Shown piece after piece: positions 1 through 7,402 of a stretch of 51,394 bases of DNA (position 1 is its first letter; every line of letters begins with the position of its first letter). The stretch comes from an uncultured Lachnospiraceae bacterium. GTDB taxonomy: Bacteria; Bacillota; Clostridia; Lachnospirales; Lachnospiraceae. Location of the stretch: positions 1 through 51,394 of the forward strand of contig CATXUX010000025.1 of assembly GCA_958402795.1 (NCBI GenBank), given 5' to 3'. A program made the translations under genes and the position numbers. The notes below the pieces were generated by a model. That model was not told the DNA's origin, did no database searches, and saw only the letters and a list, made by a program, of their open reading frames with translations.

Positions 1-621
1 GTATTGTTTGAAAACAGTCCGAAAGAATTCAAAAAATATTCCGATGTTTATCTGCATTATTTCCAGCAAAATTCAAACACCGGGTTGAAACTCGAACTTC
101 TGCAGAAATATCTCTTTATTCCGCTTGACATCTTCAAGGAAAAACTGCAAAATAAAGGTAGAAAAAGAGCAGAAAACAAACTTGAGGCATGGCTGTTGTT
201 CCTGAGTGATGACGATCCGGAAACCGTGATTCAACTGATAGAAGACTATCCGGAGTTCAGAAAACTCTATGAAGAAGGATATCAGATGTGCCGGAATATG
301 GAAGAGGTGATGCAGATGTTCTCAGAAGAATTAAGAGAACTGGATCGGAACACAGTGCAGCTGATGATTGACGAGATGCAGGAAGAAATAGACGGACAGA
401 GAGCGCGGATCGATAGCCAGCAAGAAAAGATTGAGAGTCAGCAAGAGGAAATTGAAAATCAGAGAAAGGAGAATATCCGGCTGTTAGAGGCGGAGAAATC
501 CGAACGAATCCGAAGAATCCGGCGCAGCTATGAAAAACTGAGGGATATACAAAATGTAGCAGATTTCTGGGAAATTTCTGTGGATGAGGTTAAGAAAATA
601 TTAGAAACTGACGAAGAATAG
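1..621 (+). CDS. Rpn-family PD-(D/E)XK nuclease/transposase-like protein, C-terminal part (cut by window edge)
   Basis: The reading frame is open to base 1, so the gene starts outside the window; only about 206 C-terminal residues are seen. The layout fits Rpn-type 'recombination-promoting nuclease/putative transposase' proteins common in Lachnospiraceae: a helical region with a segment like EAWLLFLSDDDPE, then a long charged coiled coil (about residues 115-175 of the visible part) with repeats of the type IDSQQEKIESQQEEI, ending in a short helix-turn-helix-like segment (VADFWEISVDEVKKIL). The catalytic PD-(D/E)XK core would lie upstream. The family is linked to RecA-independent recombination in E. 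coli RpnA; the role here is unknown. Assignment rests on remembered family architecture. Confidence 0.7.
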   Translation, partial: VLFENSPKEFKKYSDVYLHYFQQNSNTGLKLELLQKYLFIPLDIFKEKLQNKGRKRAENKLEAWLLFLSDDDPETVIQLIEDYPEFRKLYEEGYQMCRNMEEVMQMFSEELRELDRNTVQLMIDEMQEEIDGQRARIDSQQEKIESQQEEIENQRKENIRLLEAEKSERIRRIRRSYEKLRDIQNVADFWEISVDEVKKILETDEE

Positions 622-750
622 CTGAAAAAGATTCGGTCCACTGAAATATGGTCGTAGATATCCACAAATTGATGTGGCTTATCCAAAAGAAACACATTGA
701 AAAAAGAAACGATACAAGCTATCGTTTTCGTACAAAGGAGGATAAGCCGT

Positions 751-840
751 ATGACGACAAAACTACAACAATACTTCCCATTGATCCGGGAGCGGAAAGA
801 AATCCTGAAAGAGATTCAGGAAAAAAAGGAAAAACTGTAA
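751..840 (+). CDS. 29-residue ORF, probable remnant of a second Rpn-type gene
   Basis: An ATG at 751 follows a strong AAAGGAGG site (734-741) with 9 bases between, and encodes 29 residues beginning MTTKLQQYFPLIRERKEIL before a stop at 838-840. The 'LQQYFPxIRxRxEIL' opening resembles the N-terminus of Rpn-type nuclease genes of this family, like the one just upstream. I infer a truncated or decayed paralogue: good start signals but no body. It could instead be a genuine short peptide. A longer frame over the same bases (648-863) lacks a ribosome binding site and is less likely. Confidence 0.4.
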   Translation: MTTKLQQYFPLIRERKEILKEIQEKKEKL

Positions 841-880
841 ACCAGAGACAGAAAAAAACATAGAGGGGGTGTCAAGTAAC

Positions 881-912
881 ATAGAGCAGCTATTTTAATG
901 TAGCTGCTCTAT
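881..912. repeat. Perfect 12-bp inverted repeat at the end of the VanY-type gene
   Basis: ATAGAGCAGCTA (881-892) and TAGCTGCTCTAT (901-912) pair perfectly around an 8-base loop that contains the stop codon of the minus-strand gene. Neither side carries a good T-run, so it may be a transcript-end or stability hairpin rather than a classical terminator. Confidence 0.5.
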
Positions 913-1620
913 ATATTCTTCCAGACATAATCCTCTTTCCTGGATTTCCCGTGCGGCTTCTTCACCGACATAGCGGTAATGCCATGGTTCGTCATATACT
1001 CCGGTAATATCGGTTTTATCGGAAGGGTATCTTTTGATAAAGCCGTATTTATATGCATTTTCGGCAAGCCATGTATACACGGCATCGGAGGAGCAGACTG
1101 ACGTATCGGCATTGATATCCACGCTGATACCAAGCTGGTGTTCACTTGTGCCGGGAGCAGCGACATATTTTTTGGCAAGTTTTTTTGATTCGCTTCTGGA
1201 ATATCCTTGTTCGATGTATTCCTGAATTTGTTCCGTCATAACTTCCTGCTGGTCATCTGCTGTCCGGTAGCCTTCCCTTACAAATAGCTCCAGACCGACA
1301 GCCCTTGCGTTGTCGAACATTTCCTGAAGCTGTGGATAAATGCGTGAATCTACTTTTTCGCCATTTGATAATTCGATGAGATCCACTTCATAATCGTCAG
1401 GAATTCGATTATCTTTATTTACAAGAATCAGATTCCAGCCCAGAGAGGTGTCTGCTTCTTTTACTCCGATGTTAATCTGCTTCAGGACCGGGATCGTCGT
1501 TCCGGTTATGAGATAGTAGCCGCTTTGTAGACATAATAGTCCCAAGATGGTTGCTAATAAGATTACAATCAACTGTTTCTGGAATTTTTTAAATTTTCGA
1601 TATTTTCTGTAGCGCTTCAT
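895..1620 (-). CDS. VanY-type D-alanyl-D-alanine carboxypeptidase (M15B), membrane-anchored
   Basis: A 241-residue protein with a basic N-terminus and one hydrophobic segment (about residues 17-38), so it is probably anchored with its catalytic domain outside the cell. Zinc-site motifs of the M15B family are present: SEHQLGISVD (His161, Asp168) and EPWHYRYVG (Glu211, His214), plus the REGYRT segment near 115-120. The family removes the terminal D-Ala from peptidoglycan stem peptides. A GGGAGG site precedes the ATG at 1618-1620. No vanHAX, vanR or vanS genes lie nearby, so a wall-maturation role is more likely than glycopeptide resistance. Confidence 0.9.
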   Translation of the reverse strand: MKRYRKYRKFKKFQKQLIVILLATILGLLCLQSGYYLITGTTIPVLKQINIGVKEADTSLGWNLILVNKDNRIPDDYEVDLIELSNGEKVDSRIYPQLQEMFDNARAVGLELFVREGYRTADDQQEVMTEQIQEYIEQGYSRSESKKLAKKYVAAPGTSEHQLGISVDINADTSVCSSDAVYTWLAENAYKYGFIKRYPSDKTDITGVYDEPWHYRYVGEEAAREIQERGLCLEEYIEQLH

Positions 1621-1837
1621 ATTTTTCTGCCTCCCATGTACTGATTTATCTTTCTGATATATACAACAATTCAGATTTTGATAAGGTCAGCGGGATACAA
1701 AATGCTAAGAAAAAATTAAGAAATGTCAATATTACCCTAATTATTTGCCAACAAACCACCTAACGTCTCTTTCCTTCCCATGCTATGATAGGTATCGTAG
1801 CAAGGAAGTAAGTGATTCAGACGAAAGGATGGTTATG

Positions 1838-1972
1838 ATGTATACTTATTTTATCAGAAGTAAAGAAGAGTATGATGCTTGGGTATCTATGTCCGAGTCA
1901 ATTATGAAATTCCTGAAGAATGCATTTCATGATTATATGGATATGGTTGCACTGCAGTATCAGATTGCATAA
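1838..1972 (+). CDS. Small hypothetical protein (44 residues)
   Basis: An ORF of 44 codons starting MYTYFIRSKEEYDAWVSM. The ATG at 1838 (or its neighbour at 1835) sits behind a GAAAGGA site at 1823-1829, about 8 bases away. The product is acidic and aromatic, without a signal peptide or membrane segment. I do not recognise it. The frame stays open upstream to 1745 but without start signals. It stands alone between the VanY-type gene and the terminator of aroA; evidence for expression is only the ribosome binding site. Confidence 0.35.
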   Translation: MYTYFIRSKEEYDAWVSMSESIMKFLKNAFHDYMDMVALQYQIA

Positions 1973-2043
1973 GAGTGCGTAAATATACAAAACATAGGTA
2001 ATCCAAAAACAAATGAGGATTGCCTGCTCGTCAGAAAGATTAT

Positions 2044-2091
2044 AAAAGGACGGCATGTCTGTGGTTTTATCACTGACATCGCCGTCCTTTT
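2044..2091. terminator. Rho-independent terminator of the tyrA-aroA unit
   Basis: Arms AAAAGGACGGC-ATGTC (from 2044) and GACAT-C-GCCGTCCTTTT (to 2091) form a stem of about 16 bp with one bulge. Read on the minus strand it follows the aroA stop and is trailed by TTTTATAATCTT. The plus-strand side is also T-rich, so it may work both ways and end the 1838 ORF transcript. Confidence 0.75.
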
Positions 2092-2110
2092 AAGTTGTTT
2101 ATGTGAGAAC

Positions 2111-3403
2111 TTATAATAATCCTTCAAATGTATCATAAAATGTCGGATAAGATACATCTACGCATTTACTATCCAGAATATTTGTCGTACCGTCTGCGAT
2201 CAGAGCAGCGATACTGAATGCCATCGCAATCCTGTGGTCCAGAAGGGTATGGATCGTTGCACCATGCAGAGGTCTTCCGCCATGAATGATCATACCGTCA
2301 TCGGTGGCAGTGATATTGCACCCCATTGCTTTGAGGTTATCGGTTACTGTTTCGATGCGGTTGGTTTCCTTTACTTTGAGTTCTGCTGCGTCCCGGATGA
2401 TTGTTGTTCCTTCTGCCGCGGCAGCCATGACCGCAATCACGGGGATTTCGTCAATCAGCGTCGGAATGATATCCCCTTCAATCACGGTTCCGTGAAGCCT
2501 GCTCGTGCGGACACGGATATCTGCGATCTGTTCCCCGCCTTCCGTGCGGATGTTTTCGAGAGAAATATCTCCGCCCATATCCTCGCAGACCTTTAAAATC
2601 CCGGCGCGGGTAGAGTTGATTCCGGTATCCCGGATCAGAATTTCCGAGTCCGGAACAAGCAGTCCTGCGGCGATGAAGTAAGCGGCTGAGGAAATATCTC
2701 CGGGTACGGTGAGTTTCTGGCCGTACAATTCTTTGCAGGGACGCACAGATGCCGTGGCGTGCGTACCGTTGATTTCATGTGTACTTTGAATATCTGCACC
2801 GAATTCTTTCAGCATCAGTTCCGTATGATTGCGGGAAAGTGACGGTTCTGTTACGGAAGTCTCTCCATCTGCGTACAGACCTGCAAGCAGAAGGCAGGAT
2901 TTTACCTGGGCGGAGGCAACCGGAGATTCGTAATGAATCCCATGAAGATGTCCCGGTGAGATGTAGAGCGGGGCACAGCCGTTTCTCAGGATACTGGAGA
3001 TATTGGCTCCCATTTCCGTGAGAGGGGCGATGATCCGCTTCATCGGCCGGGAATTCAGGGACTCGTCACCGGAGAGCTTTGATTCAAATTGTTGCCCGGC
3101 CAGAATCCCGGAGATCAGCCGGGTGGTCGTCCCGCTGTTTCCCACGTCCAATATTTCGGAGGGGGCGCGCAGTCCGTGCAGTCCGTTTCCGTGAATGATC
3201 ACACGTTCGTTGCTGATTTCGATTTCGACGCCCATCTGTCTGAAGCAGCGGATTGTGGCAAGGCAGTCCGCACCTTGCAGAAAGTTGTATACTTCGGTAA
3301 TTCCTTTGGCGATCGAGCCAAACATGACGCAGCGGTGAGAGATAGACTTGTCTCCCGGTATACGGATCTCACCGTGCAGTCCGGTTATGCTTCCAAGTTC
3401 CAT
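2111..3403 (-). CDS. aroA: 3-phosphoshikimate 1-carboxyvinyltransferase (EPSP synthase)
   Basis: A 430-residue cytosolic enzyme that joins phosphoenolpyruvate to shikimate 3-phosphate, the sixth step of the shikimate pathway. The family signatures are clear: GDKSISHR (residues 17-24) for substrate binding, GNSGTTTR (88-95), and the late region KVKETNRIETV and DHRIAMAFSIAAL. Length is typical. It lies 17 bp downstream of tyrA on the same strand, consistent with one transcript for aromatic acid synthesis that ends at the hairpin 2044-2091. A GAAGGAATG segment precedes the ATG at 3401-3403. The rest of the shikimate pathway is not in the window. Confidence 0.97.
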   Translation of the reverse strand: MELGSITGLHGEIRIPGDKSISHRCVMFGSIAKGITEVYNFLQGADCLATIRCFRQMGVEIEISNERVIIHGNGLHGLRAPSEILDVGNSGTTTRLISGILAGQQFESKLSGDESLNSRPMKRIIAPLTEMGANISSILRNGCAPLYISPGHLHGIHYESPVASAQVKSCLLLAGLYADGETSVTEPSLSRNHTELMLKEFGADIQSTHEINGTHATASVRPCKELYGQKLTVPGDISSAAYFIAAGLLVPDSEILIRDTGINSTRAGILKVCEDMGGDISLENIRTEGGEQIADIRVRTSRLHGTVIEGDIIPTLIDEIPVIAVMAAAAEGTTIIRDAAELKVKETNRIETVTDNLKAMGCNITATDDGMIIHGGRPLHGATIHTLLDHRIAMAFSIAALIADGTTNILDSKCVDVSYPTFYDTFEGLL

Positions 3404-3420
3404 AGTAACATCATTCCTTC

Positions 3421-4518
3421 CTATATTTCGTATACGATATAACGGTATCTGCGCAGCAACCGGGCCGCTTTTTCAGAGGATTCTTCGTCGTAAAATTCGA
3501 TGCGCAGTACGCCTTCTTCAAACTCCCGGTTGTGGATGATACCGATATTTTTAATATTGATCATGTTGCTTGCAAGTATTGTGGCGATCGTCGCGATTCC
3601 GCCCGCTTCGTCAACAATGTCGCAGTACAGAGCAAACTGCTTTTTGATCGGTCCTGCCGAACTGTTCGGCATGGAGTTTCGGTAATCTCTGGAGCTTTCA
3701 AACATATCATACAGCTTAGTCTCGTCGGAAGCATCGATCAGTTCCTTCGCATGGAGGAGTGCGTCGATGTAGTCTCCGAGGATCTGGGAGATATTGTCCT
3801 TGTTCTTCAGACAGATCTGCTGCCACATGACAGGAGAGGAGGAGGCAATTCTGGTGATATCTTTGAAGCCGCCTGCCGCAAGTGTCTTCATCAGTTCATC
3901 GCGTGTGTCGGTATCTTTGACAAAATTGACCAGCGTGGACGCGATGATGTGGGGCAGATGACTGATCGTGCCGGTCAGCCGGTCGTGCTCCCGGTAGTCC
4001 AGTATGATCGGCAGCGCTTTCAGCGATTCTACGAAATCGCGGTATGCCGCTACTTTTGTCTCTGACACACCGGCTGACGGTGTCAGGATATAATATGCGT
4101 TTTCAAGTAAATGCGGTTTGGCGTTTACGAATCCGCTTTTTTCCGATCCGGTCATGGGATGCCCGCCGATAAAATGGTCTTCCAGTCCCAGACGGCGCAC
4201 TTCTTCATGAATCGAAGTCTTCACGCTTCCGACATCCGTCAGGATACAGTCCGGTGTGAGCAGATCTTTTAACTGGCTCAGGTATGCAGTATTGTAAGAA
4301 ACCGGGGCGCAGAGGAAAATATAGGAACATCCCCGGAAATTTTCATCAATGGAGGAGCAGGCAGTCTGAATCACATCTTCCTGAACCGCCAGTGCCAGTG
4401 TTTCTTTATTCTTATCAAATGCAAGGAGTTCGTAATCCGGATAGTAATGGCGGATTGCCTTTGCGATAGAACCGCCGATCAGTCCCATCCCGATGAACCC
4501 GATTTTTTGTGATGACAT
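3421..4518 (-). CDS. tyrA: Prephenate dehydrogenase with C-terminal ACT domain
   Basis: A 365-residue enzyme converting prephenate to 4-hydroxyphenylpyruvate, the committed step to tyrosine. The N-terminus has a Rossmann NAD(P) motif (IGFIGMGLIGGS, residues 7-18), followed by the helical dehydrogenase domain with GGHPMTGSEKSG (residues about 128-139) and ISHLPH. The last 80 or so residues look like an ACT domain (DEAGGIATIATILASNMINI), the usual site of tyrosine feedback. The ATG at 4516-4518 has GAGGATA upstream. It is first in the tyrA-aroA unit; a dyad near the probable start point (4572-4589) may be an operator. Confidence 0.95.
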   Translation of the reverse strand: MSSQKIGFIGMGLIGGSIAKAIRHYYPDYELLAFDKNKETLALAVQEDVIQTACSSIDENFRGCSYIFLCAPVSYNTAYLSQLKDLLTPDCILTDVGSVKTSIHEEVRRLGLEDHFIGGHPMTGSEKSGFVNAKPHLLENAYYILTPSAGVSETKVAAYRDFVESLKALPIILDYREHDRLTGTISHLPHIIASTLVNFVKDTDTRDELMKTLAAGGFKDITRIASSSPVMWQQICLKNKDNISQILGDYIDALLHAKELIDASDETKLYDMFESSRDYRNSMPNSSAGPIKKQFALYCDIVDEAGGIATIATILASNMINIKNIGIIHNREFEEGVLRIEFYDEESSEKAARLLRRYRYIVYEI

Positions 4519-4571
4519 AAGATATCCTCGTCTTTCTTAGGTATACAAAATACCGGATATAATCCGATATA

Positions 4572-4615
4572 GTTACTGTGAATAGTAACAAGTATAGACA
4601 GATTTTAGCATTTTA
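4572..4615 (-). promoter_or_regulatory. Possible tyrA promoter with overlapping dyad
   Basis: On the minus strand a TATACT box (4591-4596) is preceded by a CTGTAA-like -35 16 bases upstream. A dyad GTTACT-6-AGTAAC (4572-4589) lies just at the expected transcription start. Both calls are weak and rest only on pattern. Confidence 0.3.
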
Positions 4616-4669
4616 CAGTTGAAAAGTAAAGCAGTGGAGAAAATCTTTCCGCCATAGCAGTCTGAAAAA

Positions 4670-4906
4670 GTTACTTTTCACGGGTCACCACCCAACAGCT
4701 GCGAAACCGTACGCCAAAGGCGTACATCGCCCTTTTTCAAGGACTTTTGTTTCTCGCTGTGGGGCGGTGACCCCTTTACGTTGCCAAGCATACGACAAAA
4801 ACGTCCAGTGGACGTTTTTTAGAGGTCTGGGAAATGCGGAAAATATTGTTTTGCAAGCAAGCTTGCACCAACTTTTTCCGTATTTCCCCACCCCGCGAAA
4901 AGTAAC
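4670..4906. mobile_element. Short MITE-like element with terminal inverted repeats and flanking direct repeats
   Basis: The ends are GTTACTTTTC (4670-4679) and GAAAAGTAAC (4897-4906), perfectly inverted over 10 bp and similar for about 5 bp further (ACGGGT against GCGGGGT). CTGAAAAA occurs directly outside both ends (4662-4669 and 4907-4914; one more G matches), as a target-site duplication would. The 237-bp interior holds no credible gene but several palindromes: GGGTCACC/GGTGACCC (4682-4689, 4766-4773), GTACGCC/GGCGTAC, and AAAAACGTCC/GGACGTTTTT (4797-4819). It fills most of the tyrA to EF-G gap. No transposase gene that could mobilise it is in the window. Confidence 0.65.
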
Positions 4907-4953
4907 CTGAAAAAGCAAATGGCAAGAAAATTTGTGAAAATATTATAAAACAG

Positions 4954-4982
4954 TTGTAATATCAAGAGAAGTTTAGTACAAT
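4954..4982 (+). promoter_or_regulatory. Probable SigA-type promoter of the EF-G-like gene
   Basis: TTGTAA (4954-4959), a 17-base spacer and TACAAT (4977-4982), about 85 bases before the ATG at 5067. It lies just beyond the right end of the MITE-like element. Confidence 0.55.
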
Positions 4983-5066
4983 ATTCACATAGCGTGCGCA
5001 CGGACAGCAGTGGGGAAAAGGATATTGTGATCTGTGCAGAAAAACGACATACAAGGAGGCAGCAGC

Positions 5067-7142
5067 ATGAAGGTTTACAGAACAGATGAGATCAGAAACG
5101 TGGTATTGCTCGGACACGGAGGCTGCGGCAAGACAAGTCTTGCAGAAGCGATGCTTTATGTATCCGGGGCAACGAATCGTATGGGGAAGATTGCCGAGGC
5201 GAACACAGTGAGTGATTTTGATAAGGAAGAGCAGAAGAGAGGCTTTTCAATCGGAACGAGTGTGATTCCAGTCGAATGGGAGAAAGCGAAGATCAATATT
5301 CTGGATACGCCCGGATATTTTGATTTTGTCGGTGAGGTAGAAGAGGCAGTCAGTGCTGCTGACGCAGCGGTGATCGTAGTGTCCGGCAAGGCTGGTGTGC
5401 AGGTCGGCACGGAGAAAGCATGGGAACTGTGCGACAAGTACAACCTTCCCCGGATGGTCTATGTGACGGAGATGGATGTGGACGATGCAAGTTTCCGTCA
5501 GGTGGTGGAAGATCTGACCACGAGATACGGCAAAAAGATCGCGCCGCACTTTCAACCGATCCGTGAGAATGAAAAGCTGGTCGGATATATCAACGTGATC
5601 AAGAATGCGGCGAGAAGATACACGGGACCGGGAAAACGGGAAGAGTGTGAGATTCCGGATTACTGCCGTCCGAATCTGGAGACGCTGAGAGAGTCCCTGA
5701 TGGAAGCGGTTGCTGAGACCAGTGAAGATCTGATGGAGCGCTACTTCAATGGGGAAGAGTTCTCTGTGGAAGAGATCCGCGCGGCGATGCGTACCGAAGT
5801 AATGGAAGGAGATATCGTTCCGGTTGCGATGGGATCTAATACCCAGGCACATGGCGTAGCAAACCTGCTTTCTGATATTGTACGGTTCTTCCCAAGTCCG
5901 GATAAGCGGACCTGCGCAGGGATTAACCGCACTACAAATGATATTTTCCAGGCAAACTATGAGTTCTCCAAGGCTAAGAGTGCTTATGTGTTTAAGACCA
6001 TGGTGGATCCGTTTATCGGAAAGTATTCCCTGATCAAGGTGTGCTCCGGTGTATTGAAAGGCGACGATGTGTTATACAATACTTCAGCGGACGCGGAGGA
6101 AAAGCCGGGCAGGCTGTATACGATCTGCGGAAATAAAACTTCTGAGGTAAGCGAGCTGTTTGCCGGGGATATCGGGGCGATCGCGAAGCTGACAAGTACC
6201 CGGACAGGGGATACGCTCGCAACCAAAGGAACACAGGTCATCTATGCGAAGACGGAATATTCTACACCATATACATATATGAGATACCGGGCGAAGACCA
6301 AAGGGGATGAAGATAAGGTGTCGCAGGCGCTGGCAAAGATGATGGCAGAAGATGTGACACTGCGTGCGGTGACAGACAGTGAAAACCGTCAGTCTCTGCT
6401 CTATGGCATGGGCGACCAGCATCTGGAGATCGCTGCAAGCAAGCTGTCAGCGAGATATAAGGTTGAGATTGAACTGGAAACTCCGAAGATCGCGTTCCGT
6501 GAGACGATCCGCAAGAAATCGGACGTAGATACAAAGTACAAGAAGCAGTCCGGCGGACACGGGCAGTATGGACATGTAAAGATGCGTTTTGAGCCATCCG
6601 GCGATCTGGAGAAGCCATATGTATTTGAAGAAGAGGTTGTCGGCGGAGCAGTGCCGAAGAATTATTTCCCGGCGGTAGAGAAGGGACTGCAGGAATCTGT
6701 GGCAAAGGGACCGCTTGCCGGATATCCGGTAGTCGGTGTGAAAGCAGTGCTGTATGACGGTTCTTATCATCCGGTAGATTCTTCGGAGATGGCGTTCAAG
6801 ACGGCCACGATCCAGGCATTTAAGAAAGGCTTCATGGAAGCAGGTCCTGTCCTGCTGGAACCAATCGCATCACTGAAAGTGACTGTTCCGGACAGTTATA
6901 CGGGCGATGTGATGGGAGATCTCAACAAGCGGCGCGGACGTGTACTTGGCATGAACCCGACAGCAGGCGGAAAGCAGGTGATCGAGGCGGATATCCCGAT
7001 GACAGGACTGTTTGGTTATTGTACGGTTCTCCGTTCGATGACCGGCGGAAGAGGAACATACGAGTATACGTTTGCAAGATATGAGCAGGCACCGTCCGAT
7101 GTGCAGGAAAAAGAAATCGCAAAGAAAGCGGCGGAAGAATAA
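5067..7142 (+). CDS. EF-G-like translational GTPase (FusA2-type paralogue)
   Basis: A 691-residue protein with the five-domain plan of elongation factor G. The P-loop is GHGGCGKT (residues 16-23) and the G3 box is DTPG (80-83). Two key positions differ from canonical EF-G: the catalytic histidine of DTPGH is tyrosine (DTPGYFDF, residue 84), and the G4 box NKxD reads TEMD (134-137). Such changes mark the EF-G II/FusA2 group, whose members are weak or inactive as ribosome-dependent GTPases in some species. The start at 5067 is chosen because AAGGAGG (5053-5059) precedes it; an upstream frame from 5034 lacks a site. It is monocistronic, with a terminator at 7179-7239. Its cellular role is not settled. 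Confidence 0.88.
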   Translation: MKVYRTDEIRNVVLLGHGGCGKTSLAEAMLYVSGATNRMGKIAEANTVSDFDKEEQKRGFSIGTSVIPVEWEKAKINILDTPGYFDFVGEVEEAVSAADAAVIVVSGKAGVQVGTEKAWELCDKYNLPRMVYVTEMDVDDASFRQVVEDLTTRYGKKIAPHFQPIRENEKLVGYINVIKNAARRYTGPGKREECEIPDYCRPNLETLRESLMEAVAETSEDLMERYFNGEEFSVEEIRAAMRTEVMEGDIVPVAMGSNTQAHGVANLLSDIVRFFPSPDKRTCAGINRTTNDIFQANYEFSKAKSAYVFKTMVDPFIGKYSLIKVCSGVLKGDDVLYNTSADAEEKPGRLYTICGNKTSEVSELFAGDIGAIAKLTSTRTGDTLATKGTQVIYAKTEYSTPYTYMRYRAKTKGDEDKVSQALAKMMAEDVTLRAVTDSENRQSLLYGMGDQHLEIAASKLSARYKVEIELETPKIAFRETIRKKSDVDTKYKKQSGGHGQYGHVKMRFEPSGDLEKPYVFEEEVVGGAVPKNYFPAVEKGLQESVAKGPLAGYPVVGVKAVLYDGSYHPVDSSEMAFKTATIQAFKKGFMEAGPVLLEPIASLKVTVPDSYTGDVMGDLNKRRGRVLGMNPTAGGKQVIEADIPMTGLFGYCTVLRSMTGGRGTYEYTFARYEQAPSDVQEKEIAKKAAEE

Positions 7143-7178
7143 AAAGCAGCTTTGACGGCGGTAATATAGTAGAATGAC

Positions 7179-7239
7179 AAAAACAGCGTCAGAAGGTCAT
7201 GCGGAAATAAAGAGCATGACCTTCCGGCGTCGTTTTTTT
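7179..7239 (+). terminator. Rho-independent terminator after the EF-G-like gene
   Basis: The arms AGAAGGTCATGC (7191-7202) and GCATGACCTTCCG (from 7214) pair, extended by GCGTC/GGCGTCG, and are followed by seven T residues (7233-7239). Confidence 0.88.
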
Positions 7240-7299
7240 GCTAGTTTTTATTCTTTGTACAAAAAATAAAAATAGATGGTATTTTCCGTACAAAAGTGT

Positions 7300-7305
7300 T
7301 ATAAT
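7300..7305 (+). promoter_or_regulatory. Candidate -10 box for the trk operon
   Basis: TATAAT at 7300-7305, about 98 bases before trkA. No convincing -35 is found 16-18 bases upstream (TGGTAT at best). Confidence 0.35.
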
Positions 7306-7402
7306 TGCTCTGCTTCATGTATGGCGGCGCGAAGCAGACCGCCAGGACATACGTTTTGAAAACGTCATAACTGTATATGGAACAAGTTGGGGGTTAAAAC
7401 AA

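Noticed and set aside
648..863. A 71-codon frame covering the 29-residue ORF
   Set aside because: No ribosome binding site and a low-complexity Lys/Arg/Asp product; the short frame at 751 has far better start signals.
895..1620. Vancomycin resistance role for the VanY-type gene
   Set aside because: No vanHAX or vanRS genes are nearby, and the family is common in susceptible Clostridia.
4685..4918. Minus-strand frame of 77 codons inside the MITE-like element
   Set aside because: Falls within the inverted-repeat element and has no family features; it is not a transposase.
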